DNA of 64,000 nt from Tubiluchus corallicola (Eukaryota; Priapulida; Priapulimorpha; Priapulimorphida; Tubiluchidae), in the NCBI GenBank assembly GCA_030141605.1, contig JAQGDQ010000140.1, positions 137,001 through 201,000 on the forward strand, read 5' to 3'. Positions 50,601-56,368 of the stretch are shown in pieces. How positions within the stretch are numbered: the first letter of the stretch is position 1; each line of letters begins with the position of its first letter. The notes under the pieces were generated by a model that was not told the DNA's origin, ran no database searches, and was given only the letters and a program-made list of their open reading frames with translations. The position numbers were made by a program, and so were the translations under genes.

Positions 50601-53600
50601 CATTAAACTTTCCCGCAATTCCTGCGGGCCACAGGCAGTTTGATCAAGGAGCCAAGTACAGAAAGGCCTAATAACGATTTTTTTGGATCCGACCCACGTA
50701 CATCATTACTACTACACCCAAGAAACTATTTTAGAAGTTATTAAAATTTATATTACAAGCCATATATTTCTACTTTCAGGACAGATAGTGGTAATTTCAT
50801 TACAATGCATATTAGTAATGTGTATCACACAGTCTGTGTAGTACAGTGAAATTAAGCTACAACCATCTTGTAAGGGTTAATGGCATCCGATCTAGTAGAA
50901 AAAACTACCCACACTATCTTTGGGATGGTTGCACGGACTTCAGCTGGATACATTCAATTAATCGCCCGGGCCGCACTTTCATTAGGTTGACAAATCTTTT
51001 CGCGGGCCGCACAAATTCTCTCCGCAAGTGGCCCGCGGGCCGTAATTTGCACACCCCTGCCTTACTCCACCAGATTTTATACTCTGTACTCTCAGTGGTG
51101 GTTATATACTACACATACAAGTTAAACTGTCTTTCAGTGTTTGAGTTTAATACCTACAAAGAATGATTTTCAAATGGTTAAAGGAAAACCGGACGATCGT
51201 TTAGACTCAATTTCATTTAATTTACTGTCCAAAATATACATTTTTTTGCCCATAAAAGATAACAATTGTTCCTTATATTTGAAGAACTAGCTTAGAAAGT
51301 TAATTAAGGGCAATTGAACACAGCTATTGCTTACATCTTCCTGTGCGCATCAAGCACATTTACATAAGTGTTACAGTACTGTTTAAACGCATGCTGCCAC
51401 GAAAAATAGGCTCTGCATCATATGAGGTAAGAACTAACACGGAGCAGTTCACGATCATGCTTATCACGGTACCGCCTTCTATTTGTCGGCCACGCGAATG
51501 TGACAAAAGGCGCGGCTGCCAATCTTAGTAGATTCACTGAGCCACGCGTAGCTTTCAAAGTTTAATGAAATTTGAGTATCCGAGGTAATTATTATTTAAT
51601 CTAAGCTTTAATTTAAAAAAAAGCTATTGTAGTTTTCAATATTTTAGAGTATTCTTTATTCTGAACTAACGTTTACACAATAATCTGGTTTTCCTTTAAC
51701 TTAATTCTGAATACAGTCATACCTCCGTTGTCGAACATCTCTGTGCTCGTACAAATCGGTTTTCGACCAGAAAATTCAAGCTGAAATTGTCTCCGCTCTC
51801 GACCAGAATTTAGGTACCCGACCAACCGCCAAACACATGATGAACGCATGCGCAAAGAGCCGAGCGTAACCGACCGCGCCTGAGAGTAGTCATGTACAAG
51901 ATTTGAATCGCCTAACATCTATAAGTGCTTATTTTTTCTGCCTTTTCATGCAAGAACAATTATGTTTTTCTTTCTAAGTAATTCTATTATGTTTTTCTTA
52001 TCAATTATATCATATCTACTGTTTAAATAAACATTTTTGCATTATTATATTTCGTTTTAGTAATACTTTACAGTTCATTTGGTGCTTGAGTACGGATTAT
52101 TGGCTTTTACATTATTTCTTATGGGAATAAATGATTCGGTTCTCAACCAAATCGATTTTCAAACACTTTTTAGGAACGAATTATGGTCGAAAACAGAGGT
52201 AAGACTGTAATAAAAACGTTGATAGGTGAAAGAATCATGTGTGCATGGTGCAATCAATGAGACCTTGCTAAGGTTGTTGATTCTTGTAATTCATAAATTA
52301 AACTTTTATTTATTTTGTTTTAATAGATGCCAATTGGCTATAAGTTGACTACAAATTGTATTAAACTAGAGAATATAGTTACTTATACAGCATAGCATTA
52401 AGCATCTACAACAGCATTAATAAGGGCCGAAACAGTTTTGAAACACTGTACAAGTACAAACCTAGATTTATGTTAAATAGGATCTAGGTCACTATTATTA
52501 TTATTATAATGAAGACAAAGAAATAAAGACGGACAGCTATGAATAATCATGAATGCAATAATTAAATTAAAGTAGTATGTAAATAAATACATACTATGTG
52601 TCGTACAGTTAAACCGCGTTATAACGCCCCTTTTATAATGCAAACCTCGTTTAATGCCCAAATTTTCTGCGAAACAAAATATTTATATTTGCATAATTAT
52701 CTATACTCTTATATTAATATTCTTGGTATATTTATATATATATATAAGATTCGAGGCTACAGCCCGGACGAGGGCACCATTTGCGGCGATCTATATATCA
52801 AACGAAAGGTCTCGATCTAGTGTCGTGCCATTGATACTTTATTTTTCGAATTGGGCCCACCGGGAGGGAGGGAAGGCGAAAAACCTCCCAAAATGGCCGT
52901 TTTTTGCAAAAAGTTATACGGCTGAGATGTAGAGAACGGGAACGGGCCGAGGGGGTTGCTGGGTATGGATAGATAGCCCGTTCAGCAGTGGGTGTAGTAG
53001 GCATATCTAGAATTTGCGAAAGGGCCACGGGGTCCCGCAACGGGCATTTTCCCAGACCCAACTCGCGATTTTTTCGAAATTATGATTTATGTATTAATGC
53101 AACTCGTTACAATGCCAGTTTCGCTATAATGCCAACACCTTTGCAGTCCCAAGGTAGGAGGTTTGAGTGTATATACCTATGTACAATAACGGAATCATAA
53201 ATAATGCAATAATAATTTACAAGGTAATTTCACATTTCATACCTGAGCATTAAGTATGCGATGGCAACATCTGTGCAGAACTACAGCATAACTGCGTAGC
53301 ATGCTAGCATCTTGCTCAAATACTCCGAGTAATGAACGTGTCTACGAACAATAAATGACATAGTATTAGCAAAGTATAAAACACAGACCATTCATTTTCC
53401 ACTGCGAATATTATACAGTGTGCAAGCAAGATCAGTTAACAGGAAAACGGGAACATTAAAATGACACCATGGTGATGTAAATTTTTACGAACAGCACAAA
53501 CTTTTAAATGAAAACTGTTCAATTTGCATTAAAAATTACATAAAAACAGGTTGAACAAGCCCAAATTATCATTACAATAAAGAAATAAAAGTGTCATCCT

Positions 53601-55107
53601 CGCATATTTTGTTATTTTTACTGACTGCACATAATTTATTGCAAAAATTTTTGTAGTTTATTTTTAATTTTATGTGCAAGTTATTCATTCAAATACAAAT
53701 AAAGATGAATAAAGCTAGCACTTGACACTGTAGGAGGCTAGCAAACTTTACAATTATGAAAAACATTTGCGTGCATTAAGTTTAATAAAAAAAACTAATT
53801 TAGAAGTATATATTTGCTATGTTACAATCAGTCTCAAAAATCTGTAAACAACAAGAGTTATAAACAAAATATTAGATAGGCAGATAGATAATTTATTTAT
53901 CACCCTGAATTGTGCAAGTACATAAATCAATTAATAGTTAATACAAACAAAATGATAGAGGAGAACGGGGATGAAAAACCTTAAAATTATCAAATCAGCC
54001 ACGCTTTAGATGGGGTGAATTTAAATTTGAACATAACATTGCAGACAGCATACAAATTTATTAACACCACAACATGACAAAAACAAACAGTACAATACAA
54101 TTCTAATATTAAAAGAAAAGTAAAAAAAGCATTATATGAATGTGTAAGCAACTACATGTAGCATGATGGCAATATGTATATGGATTTCATCATCTTTTGT
54201 TTTTTTAATTAATAACGAAGATTATTTTTATTGTATTAATTACTTATACTAAAACAGCATCAATTTTATACAAATAAAAGATAAATAATAATAATGTGGT
54301 TTAATGCATTTTGGCAGTTTACATTTTTGAAAGTAGAACTGCTATTTTCATAAATTGGTTTTTTATTATCAATTTACAATTAGTGTTTATACAGTTTATA
54401 ACTTGAACTGAACTGACGGAACATTCAGTTTTTCAGATCTCAACATAAAAAAACTTTTTTCTGACATCTTAGGTGTGATCTATATAGTACAGTATTAACT
54501 GGTGAAAGTAAGAATCAAATATATGCAATTCTTCCAATTCTAATATGTTTCCTAGGGGATAGTTTTTTCCAAGACTCAAGTCTGTGTTTGTCACAAATTG
54601 GTAAGTTTTGCATTGCTAAATATTATATTGTATTTATTATCTGCAAGATTTCAGCTAAAACAGTGCAAGTTTATGCACAAAAATAAATCAACAAATCTAA
54701 ATGAAAACAATTGACAAAAATAGTATTTAACAAAATTATTATAAAAATCCTCACAGGTGACCTGGCATAAGCCACAGCTTCTTAGGTCTCCCTGCATTAT
54801 TTCTTTGAAATTTTTAATAAGTGATCATTTTCACATAATTATTTCTATAACTTGTAAATTTACGTGTCAATTAATGTGATTGTAGTACGTGCGTTATATC
54901 AATAAATTATTTCGAATTGAATTTTGATTTTACAGCCCACATAACTATTAGTTCACAAGAGCTTTAATTTGATCATGATTATTCTAATATTTCTATTAAC
55001 GATTTACATTCACAGTTTTGTACAAAAAATTATAAATCTGCAATGGCTCAAACCTGGGGGGCGTCATCGAAGGCATCCTCGAAGTGAAGCTTTGGGATTT
55101 CTGGCAT
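11101..55107 (-). CDS. APPL1/2: APPL, BAR-PH-PTB endosomal adaptor (complete, 18 coding exons)
   Basis: The joined exons encode 693 residues (human APPL1 709, APPL2 664), with every junction in phase. APPL proteins bind Rab5 on early endosomes through BAR-PH and link receptors and Akt signalling through PTB. Order: N-terminus MPEIPKLHFEDAFDDAPQ, BAR to about residue 270, PH about 280-385, the conserved TPIQFDMISP at 435-444, PTB about 486-627, and a proline/arginine-rich tail. Exons (high to low): 55054-55107, 53243-53341, 48354-48413, 39806-39877, 30706-30835, 29719-29831, 27754-27932, 27147-27317, 26007-26085, 23726-23875, 22128-22261, 20036-20176, 18011-18132, 15624-15732, 14388-14474, 12851-13031, 11644-11839, 11101-11105. 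The APPL1 and APPL2 paralogues cannot be told apart here; a single invertebrate APPL is likely. The last exon is the least certain. Confidence 0.95.
11644..11839 (-). CDS. APPL1/2: APPL exon 17, proline/arginine-rich tail
   Basis: Contains KPRPPRPPPPLRTRSQSMEG, RGRSQSVEVQ and RRDDDDAPLSL. This tail has no counterpart that I know in vertebrate APPL. Acceptor CATCAG|GTA, donor CTAT|GTAAGT. Read-through of the donor would add 15 residues before a stop at 11597. Confidence 0.85.
12851..13031 (-). CDS. APPL1/2: APPL exon 16, end of PTB
   Basis: Starts LFGFVSV, contains FACHVFEAE, then the C-terminal helix ending EKKREMDR. Acceptor TTACAG|A, donor AGA|GTGAGT. Confidence 0.93.
12852..14260. other. 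APPL intron 15 and edges: contents
   Basis: Apart from exon 16 (12851-13031), the stretch holds a short (TA)n run at 13416-13432 and the pogo-like element at 13708-14210. No further coding exon was seen. Confidence 0.5.
13708..14210. mobile_element. Decayed pogo-like element in APPL intron 15
   Basis: The left part reads ATAAACTACGTATAACTCGA and the right end TGTTCGAGTTTACTG followed by TA. Same family style as 5836-6324 and 62131-62758. The left terminus is mutated and there is no clear transposase frame. Confidence 0.6.
14388..14474 (-). CDS. APPL1/2: APPL exon 15, PTB
   Basis: Encodes LVDAASRVARMEFSMADVCF and WASHKDDP, matching LIDPQTQVTRLTFPLPCVVLYATHQ. In phase 2 at both ends. Confidence 0.94.
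14785..15135. repeat. Degenerate tandem repeat in APPL intron 14
   Basis: Diverged units of roughly 40-60 bp repeat phrases like AGTGATGCAGAGATGAA. The period is irregular, suggesting an old, decayed minisatellite. Confidence 0.5.
15308..15480. repeat. Three-copy tandem repeat, about 58 bp
   Basis: Three copies of a unit containing CAAGTTACCCTCC and GGGATCCAATTAAAATGGCA, in APPL intron 14. Confidence 0.75.
15624..15732 (-). CDS. APPL1/2: APPL exon 14, PTB
   Basis: Encodes EKNVHQTISHILQARTQHNV plus VRMCNLQLTVSPQQL, matching VVYETMRQILAARAIHNIFRMTE of APPL1. Acceptor TCTAG|GT, donor AG|GTAGGG. Confidence 0.93.
15800..16199. repeat. 34-bp minisatellite in APPL intron 13
   Basis: About 12 tandem copies of a 34-bp unit containing CTAAGGGATAGCTCAGCATA followed by TGTTAAATTTTTGA. 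Two unit types (GCATATG and ACACACG variants) are interspersed. Confidence 0.93.
16378..16933. mobile_element. Pogo/Tigger-like MITE, copy 2
   Basis: Nearly identical to 9891-10450, with the same ends (CAGTGGACTCTCG, CGAGAGTCCACTG) and TA target duplication, same orientation, in APPL intron 13. Differences are a few substitutions and 1-3 bp indels. Confidence 0.93.
17558..17680. repeat. (CTAA)n microsatellite
   Basis: About 30 tandem CTAA tetramers with a few CTAG variants near the right end, in APPL intron 13. Confidence 0.95.
18011..18132 (-). CDS. APPL1/2: APPL exon 13, NPF motif and PTB strand 1
   Basis: Starts RINPFDQPAS, an NPF tripeptide (potential EH-domain ligand, also present as NPFGES in APPL1), and runs into FHVKFCGSMKV, the start of the PTB domain. 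Confidence 0.93.
18296..18430 (-). mobile_element. Probable tRNA-derived SINE
   Basis: The minus strand contains GGGTTCAATCCCAGG, a good RNA polymerase III B box, preceded by AGCAATCAGAAGGCCTT. A related copy with GGTTCAATTCTGTG is at 23080-23230. No A box was confirmed. Confidence 0.5.
19140..19980. other. APPL intron 12 interior, no gene recognised
   Basis: AT-rich intronic sequence. Segment 19580-19760, with AAGTAAGTAAGTTTATTAG at one edge, resembles a reversed LINE 3' end, but weakly. Confidence 0.3.
20036..20176 (-). CDS. APPL1/2: APPL exon 12, TPIQFD linker motif
   Basis: Contains TPIQFDMISP, nearly identical to TPIQFDIISP of vertebrate APPL. Acceptor TTACAG|A, donor AG|GTATGT. Confidence 0.95.
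21061..21409. mobile_element. hAT-like MITE in APPL intron 11
   Basis: Ends CAGGGGCGTATCAAG and TTAACACGCCCCTG. The flanking 8-mers CTGCTATA and CTGCCACG agree only partly, so the target duplication has decayed or the class call is imprecise. Confidence 0.65.
21500..21665. repeat. Pyrimidine-rich (CT)n-like tract
   Basis: About 165 bp of nearly pure C/T on the plus strand (purine-rich on the APPL strand), immediately before the hAT-like element. Confidence 0.85.
21678..21985. mobile_element. hAT-like MITE (308 bp) with exact target duplication
   Basis: Inverted ends CAGTGGTTCCCAAA and TTTGGAAACCACTG, flanked on both sides by the 8-bp duplication TTCTAGTG. This end sequence is characteristic of hAT elements. 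A chance minus-strand open frame spans it but resembles no transposase. Confidence 0.93.
22128..22261 (-). CDS. APPL1/2: APPL exon 11, end of PH and charged linker
   Basis: Starts WVATLRNIIKENSS, the C-terminal PH helix with its Trp, then a Lys/Glu run and a Ser-rich linker. Ends in phase 2 at donor GG|GTGAGT. Confidence 0.9.
23080..23230 (-). mobile_element. Probable tRNA-derived SINE, second copy
   Basis: Minus strand reads AACAATTAGAAGGTCCTTGG then TTCAATTCTGTGTTAGGAAC, parallel to the copy at 18296-18430. In APPL intron 10. Confidence 0.45.
23726..23875 (-). CDS. APPL1/2: APPL exon 10, PH domain
   Basis: Fifty codons including DRRWVFVVGSVDGSKTFHLQ and AENSRDKDE, matching the FQI.SFDGKKS..LQAES.KDHEE region of APPL1. 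Acceptor ATTATAG, donor GAG|GTTGGT. Confidence 0.94.
23905..23958. repeat. (CA)n microsatellite
   Basis: ACACAC repeat interrupted by AA and TA steps, about 30 bp from the acceptor side of APPL exon 10. Confidence 0.9.
25030..25350 (-). mobile_element. Decayed LINE reverse transcriptase 3' fragment
   Basis: The minus-strand frame contains LSKFKVAYNISKCKFFHYAY followed by NYSSRTI and ends KTLYSLYSRI. This resembles the LRKLKVAYN..FR.....RY.S...MF pattern near the C-terminus of animal LINE ORF2 proteins. Catalytic motifs are absent. Homology is a judgement by eye. Confidence 0.45.
26007..26085 (-). CDS. APPL1/2: APPL exon 9, PH domain
   Basis: Encodes GGLLHRWDREYFFTVAGNLM and HQPKGE, equivalent to WDRQFYFTQGGNLMSQ of APPL1. 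The acceptor is AAG, less usual than CAG/TAG but still AG; donor GAA|GTAAGT. Confidence 0.94.
26182..26655. mobile_element. hAT-like MITE, copy 1, APPL intron 8
   Basis: Ends CAGGGGTGTGCACATTA and GCACACCCCTG, GC-rich subterminal GGGCCACAGG and GGGCCGCAA, and an exact 8-bp target duplication ATGTACAT on both sides. A second copy is at 50567-51059. No transposase frame. Confidence 0.95.
27147..27317 (-). CDS. APPL1/2: APPL exon 8, BAR-PH linker and PH strand 1
   Basis: Residues about 236-292. Ends NTNLVQKGGYLFHR, the start of the PH domain. Acceptor TTGCAG|T, donor GGAC|GTAAGT. Confidence 0.92.
27754..27932 (-). CDS. APPL1/2: APPL exon 7, BAR
   Basis: Contains ALNLLQYKRRCSLLEPLLGY and FFKMGHES, the most conserved part of the APPL BAR domain. 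Acceptor TTGCAG, donor CAAAG|GTACGG, ends in phase 2. Confidence 0.96.
28060..29300. other. APPL intron 6 interior, no gene recognised
   Basis: AT-rich with no exon. Around 29217-29270, GAGCGATCTAGTTGAGTTCG AGTCC has a pol III B-box-like core and may be a third tRNA-like SINE remnant. Confidence 0.35.
29308..29560. repeat. 19-bp minisatellite in APPL intron 6
   Basis: About 13 tandem copies of TTACTTGTCCTTACCTAAT, alternating CTTACC with GTCC and GTGC variants. Confidence 0.95.
29719..29831 (-). CDS. APPL1/2: APPL exon 6, BAR
   Basis: Contains RYTRLSKKKEN and EDVFVFRKKYHQ, matching RYSRLSKKREN and EDVYTSRKKQHQ of APPL1. Acceptor TTTCAG|AA, donor CAA|GTAAGT. Confidence 0.95.
30706..30835 (-). 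CDS. APPL1/2: APPL exon 5, BAR
   Basis: Encodes ISSWQEVLATQLSDGMMFPL, then TRFLDNDMSEIQKLSNQFQY and SGQ, plus one base. The MMFPLTRF block is a strong APPL signature. Acceptor ATTTCAG, donor CAAG|GTTTGT. Confidence 0.92.
31111..31860 (+). mobile_element. CR1/Jockey-like LINE 3' end in APPL intron 4
   Basis: Plus-strand translation gives KLERLNFRALRLVYNDFESI, a stop, then QRQRLIAVEVFKILSKNCPS YL and, after a frame change, TGVSCKCAICKF. This is the conserved C-terminal tail of the animal CR1/L2/Jockey group of LINE ORF2 proteins. It is followed by a short 3' UTR and a (TTATC)n tail at about 31838-31860. It is broken by a stop and a frameshift, antisense to APPL, and lacks the catalytic domain. 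Confidence 0.85.
32835..32965. repeat. Two-copy direct repeat, about 60 bp
   Basis: Two adjacent copies sharing ATATTAAGACATTTGAAA and AAAGTACTAAAAAGG, in APPL intron 4. Confidence 0.8.
33940..34075 (+). mobile_element. Probable LINE 3' terminus with (TTCTG)n tail
   Basis: A short 3'-UTR-like stretch ending GAGGCGAATAAACTATTCTG and about five TTCTG pentamers. The architecture matches the LINE ending at 31860, with a different pentamer. Confidence 0.5.
35090..35715 (+). mobile_element. CR1-like LINE ORF2 C-terminal fragment
   Basis: Plus-strand translation includes LGVTFDGLLAFKRHITEI with VKKM-like residues, LYKVHVRPHLEFSSSVWHPS, LEQVPR and ARNGLPNDVVCAPSTGL. These match the conserved LGV.FD..L.F..HI, LVRPHLEYA..VW.P and F..R.V..WN.LP motifs of CR1-like LINEs. 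Several stops and frameshifts break the frame. It is antisense to APPL, in intron 4. Confidence 0.88.
37721..39766. repeat. 51-bp minisatellite, about 40 copies, APPL intron 4
   Basis: Tandem units of 51 bp containing CTCTAGCCTAGAATAAAAGC, then TGGAGATTCAACTCGTACCA and CATCTAAGGTA. The copies differ at a few recurring sites (GAATA/GACTA/GAATG, ACTCG/ACTAG) and two carry an extra ACA. A triplet of units repeats with a 153-bp period near 38930-39180. It ends about 40 bp from the donor of APPL exon 4. All six frames contain stops, so it is not coding. Confidence 0.97.
39806..39877 (-). CDS. APPL1/2: APPL exon 4, BAR
   Basis: Encodes KFPLETEDSILGSTLRQFAQ plus TIDE. Acceptor TTCCAG, donor GAA|GTAAGT. 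The 51-bp minisatellite begins about 40 bp downstream of its donor. Confidence 0.93.
41171..41350. repeat. 180-bp foldback hairpin
   Basis: A perfect 20-bp inverted repeat at the ends, TAAAAGTGTCTGCCCTTTGC and its complement, followed inward by a weaker match up to TTTACCAAAATGGTAAGTTT. Probably a MITE in APPL intron 3. Confidence 0.75.
41441..41703. mobile_element. Possible hAT-like MITE
   Basis: Starts CAGGGCCGGATTTTGAATC and ends GTCTTAATCCGGCACAGTG, an imperfect inverted pair, with a GC-rich interior (GCGGGGCCCCTGGGG). No clear target duplication. Confidence 0.5.
42150..43730. other. APPL intron 3, left part, unassigned
   Basis: No recognised gene. Segment 42330-42540, opening AAGAATAAGAATAATTTTAT, may be a reversed LINE 3' end. 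A chance 87-codon plus-strand frame at 43078-43341 has no recognisable domain. Confidence 0.35.
43735..43935 (+). mobile_element. LINE 3'-UTR-like fragment plus (TA)n
   Basis: Segment 43780-43860 (GGCTGAAGCCTACCTTATTG, then CACTGAACTAGTAGATGTGT) parallels 35605-35680 at the end of the CR1-like LINE. It is followed by a (TA)n-rich palindrome at 43865-43930. Confidence 0.55.
44060..46800. other. APPL intron 3, unassigned stretch before the nested gene
   Basis: Read on both strands; short open frames only, none with a recognisable domain. It would contain the promoter of the nested isomerase gene, but no core promoter element stands out. Confidence 0.4.
46858..46917 (+). other. Possible small 5'-UTR intron of the ECI2-like gene
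   Basis: GTGAGTAG at 46858 and CTTTCAG ending at 46917 form a plausible 60-nt GT..AG intron just upstream of the start codon. If it is spliced, the gene is not strictly intronless. Sequence signals only. Confidence 0.3.
46947..47759 (+). CDS. ECI2: ECI2-like enoyl-CoA delta isomerase, nested in APPL intron 3
   Basis: A single uninterrupted frame of 270 residues in the crotonase fold. ECI2-type enzymes shift 3-cis/trans double bonds to 2-trans in beta-oxidation of unsaturated fatty acids, in peroxisomes and mitochondria. Visible: FNRPAKNNAI, the CoA-binding and oxyanion-hole YYSSGNDINNF, and GLNGPAIGVATTTLGLFDAV with YASDRATLHTPF. PEGCS carries the catalytic Glu and is followed by FPRIMG. The end FFSRKSKM closely parallels the FLSRKSKL end of human ECI2, so SKM is probably a peroxisomal type 1 signal. 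The N-terminal acyl-CoA-binding domain of human ECI2 is missing. The Met at 46947 was chosen as the first in frame; the frame is open to 46917. AATAAA lies at 47901. It is on the strand opposite APPL. Confidence 0.93.
   Translation: MATQHHRTAVLKKYETLDVQIDNGIYRLTFNRPAKNNAISLKMFEEVPEALKEAGNNENVVICYVTGAGNYYSSGNDINNFIAKLNIDPAEQPKHAKDVIKNFVAAFIDFPKLLIAGLNGPAIGVATTTLGLFDAVYASDRATLHTPFIPLGLCPEGCSCYIFPRIMGQARASELLMFNRKITAKQAADWGLVTEVFPHDRFHGEVETRLRRYSEFPKQSMILSKQLIRGFQKEMLHKVNERELDLVGQLMQSEEAKNAIVTFFSRKSKM
47910..48353. other. Intronic, nothing recognised
   Basis: AT-rich sequence between the 3' end of the nested isomerase gene and APPL exon 3. Confidence 0.5.
48354..48413 (-). CDS. APPL1/2: APPL exon 3, BAR
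   Basis: Twenty codons, SELSAATQCLSAHIQGYEKQ, matching the NELSAAT..L...YEKQ segment of APPL1. Acceptor TTCCAG, donor CAG|GTATGG. Confidence 0.93.
49614..49803. mobile_element. Short pogo-like MITE (190 bp), APPL intron 2
   Basis: Ends CAGTCAAAC and GAGGTATGACTG with TA on each side; interior GGCGTCATAACGAGG. Same group as 7461-7631 and 52606-53169. Confidence 0.8.
49811..50137 (+). other. Unverified 108-codon open frame with SAYKLRES repeats
   Basis: An open frame beginning MARKWYKLLF, with four in-frame copies of AYKLRES (27-30 bp units, 49975-50080), antisense inside APPL intron 2 and just to the right of a MITE. I recognise no family. It may be a minisatellite that happens to be open, or a gene fragment. 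Confidence 0.25.
50567..51059. mobile_element. hAT-like MITE, copy 2, APPL intron 2
   Basis: Ends CAGGGGTGTGCAAATTA and TAATTTGCACACCCCTG with the exact 8-bp duplication CCTTACTC on both sides. Highly similar along its length to 26182-26655 and in the same orientation; this copy keeps the better right end (GGCCCGCGGGCCG). Confidence 0.95.
51714..52207. mobile_element. Pogo/Tigger-like MITE (494 bp), APPL intron 2
   Basis: Ends CAGTCATACCTCCGTTGTCG and TCGAAAACAGAGGTAAGACTG with TA on each side. Interior phrases such as GTTTTCGACCAGAA recur on both strands. Confidence 0.88.
52606..53169. mobile_element. Pogo-like MITE with GC-rich core
   Basis: Ends CAGTTAAACCGCGTTATAAC and AGGAGGTTTGAGTG with TA on each side; subterminal TATAATGC motifs. 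The central 200 bp (52760-53050) is clearly more GC-rich than its surroundings and is not typical of the family, so it may be captured sequence. It ends 74 bp from APPL exon 2. Confidence 0.8.
53243..53341 (-). CDS. APPL1/2: APPL exon 2, BAR helix 1
   Basis: Encodes TRSLLGVFEQDASMLRSYAV and on to ILNAQ (33 residues). Acceptor TAG|ACACGT, donor CAG|GTATGA, phase 0 at both ends. Confidence 0.93.
53342..55053. other. APPL intron 1 contents
   Basis: No gene. A stretch starting GATAGGCAGATAGATAATTT at about 53875 and running to about 54130 looks like a reversed LINE 3' end with a (GATA)n tail, on the minus strand. Confidence 0.35.
55054..55107 (-). CDS. APPL1/2: APPL exon 1 (start codon)
   Basis: Encodes MPEIPKLHFEDAFDDAPQ; donor CAG|GTTTGA. 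Matches the family's N-terminus, including the conserved position of the first intron before TRSLLGVFE. Confidence 0.92.
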
Positions 55108-55350
55108 GGTTTAAACTCCCAATTCGTTTAAAATAACCACAATATCGACTCACTCACAAAACCGGCTTCGCGGCGTTAATACCAATCGATTAAATTCAGC
55201 AATTTTCATAACATTTCCAGCCGAAAGATTTGCATAACTCTTGTCTGCAGCAGCAACTAAATTATTTAGGCAAGCAACTACAAAACAGCTGCCGCGTACC
55301 CATCTAAAACGATCGACTTGCAGCTTCATGCTAGACTTTGCCACGACCAT
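55108..55350 (-). promoter_or_regulatory. Putative APPL promoter / 5' UTR
   Basis: Immediately upstream of the APPL start codon, with more CpG dinucleotides than the surrounding AT-rich DNA (GGCTTCGCGGCG, CGATCGAC). A chance 66-codon frame is included. No TATA box. Inferred from position and composition. Confidence 0.35.
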
Positions 55351-55382
55351 TTCAGTATTGACTTTGTTTCATCATTTCATAT

Positions 55383-55515
55383 ATGGAGCAAGCAGGTAAA
55401 AATGGCACGGGAAAAATGCCACGGTAAAATTGCTACAGGAAAAGATGACATAGGAAAAATGGCACACATGGAAAAGTAGGTAAAAATGGCAGTGGAAAAA
55501 ATGGCACACTTAGTA
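55383..55515. repeat. Degenerate short tandem repeat
   Basis: About eight imperfect copies of a unit like GGAAAAATGGCAC in the space between PSMD6 and APPL. Confidence 0.7.
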
Positions 55516-55863
55516 AAACAAAGGTTACAGTGGTGTATAAGTATTTTAATTATTCTTACCTCTGGAAAGTTCTGCTTCAACACAGTTTGTTTGGTTGCTT
55601 TTGACAGTTATGGTAGTAAGCCTATTATGCAAAAACTGTCTATTATTGATTATAAATCCGTTTAAAGAACAAATATTTTGTGAGTCTTTTGCTAGCCTAT
55701 ATAATACCATTATTGCTAGCCAATACAATTATCATTTTTTCATTATTACTAACTATCATCCCATTTCTCACCACTACCATCAATATTGTTTATCTTACAG
55801 AATGTGACAACCAAAGGATATTATGAACATAAAAACATAAAATAAGTTCGTGAAATTTACACA

Positions 55864-55869
55864 TTTATT
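55864..55869 (-). terminator. Candidate PSMD6 polyadenylation signal
   Basis: AATAAA on the minus strand about 325 nt past the PSMD6 stop codon. Other hexamers may exist. Confidence 0.35.
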
Positions 55870-56193
55870 GTAAAGCAAACCAATCAGGCATTGTTAATAA
55901 TATACTTTTTTAACACAATACTTTTTGTAGCATGTTAATTACATGCAAATGAAACTCATCATTTCACAGGCTCCTGAAACGGTGGTTTACAATCATTAAA
56001 ATTTTTACTGAAAAATCAGGAAAACTGAGTAATGAAAAAGTGAGTACAACAGTTTTGCTATTTAATCATGCACTTTGAAGCACTGCCATACTTTAAACTG
56101 CAGCTTGTACTGCCATATGGAAAAAATACTATACAGTTTCAACTGATAAGTAAAAATGTAATAAATATTACATAAAAAGTATTATAAAACACA

Positions 56194-56368
56194 CTAAATG
56201 TTTATTACTCGACTCAGTTTTTGTATTCTGTTCAGCAGAATGTCGCCATGTTTAATCGTCGCTTGGTACTGGTAATTCTTGCTGTCTGGCCTATTAGTCT
56301 CAACAATCCCTCCAACTTTGTCAATCTTACAGTGTAACCGTCCTTGAGCAATAAATCGTGATAGCTCT
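56194..56368 (-). CDS. PSMD6: PSMD6 last coding exon
   Basis: Encodes [20 protein letters not shown] and on to [13 protein letters not shown], stop TAG at 56194-56196; matches the human C-terminus with one change in the last residue. Confidence 0.96.

Noticed and set aside
55150-55350. 66-codon frame upstream of APPL as a uORF or extra exon
   Set aside because: No conservation that I can see, and not in phase with the APPL start by any visible splice pair.
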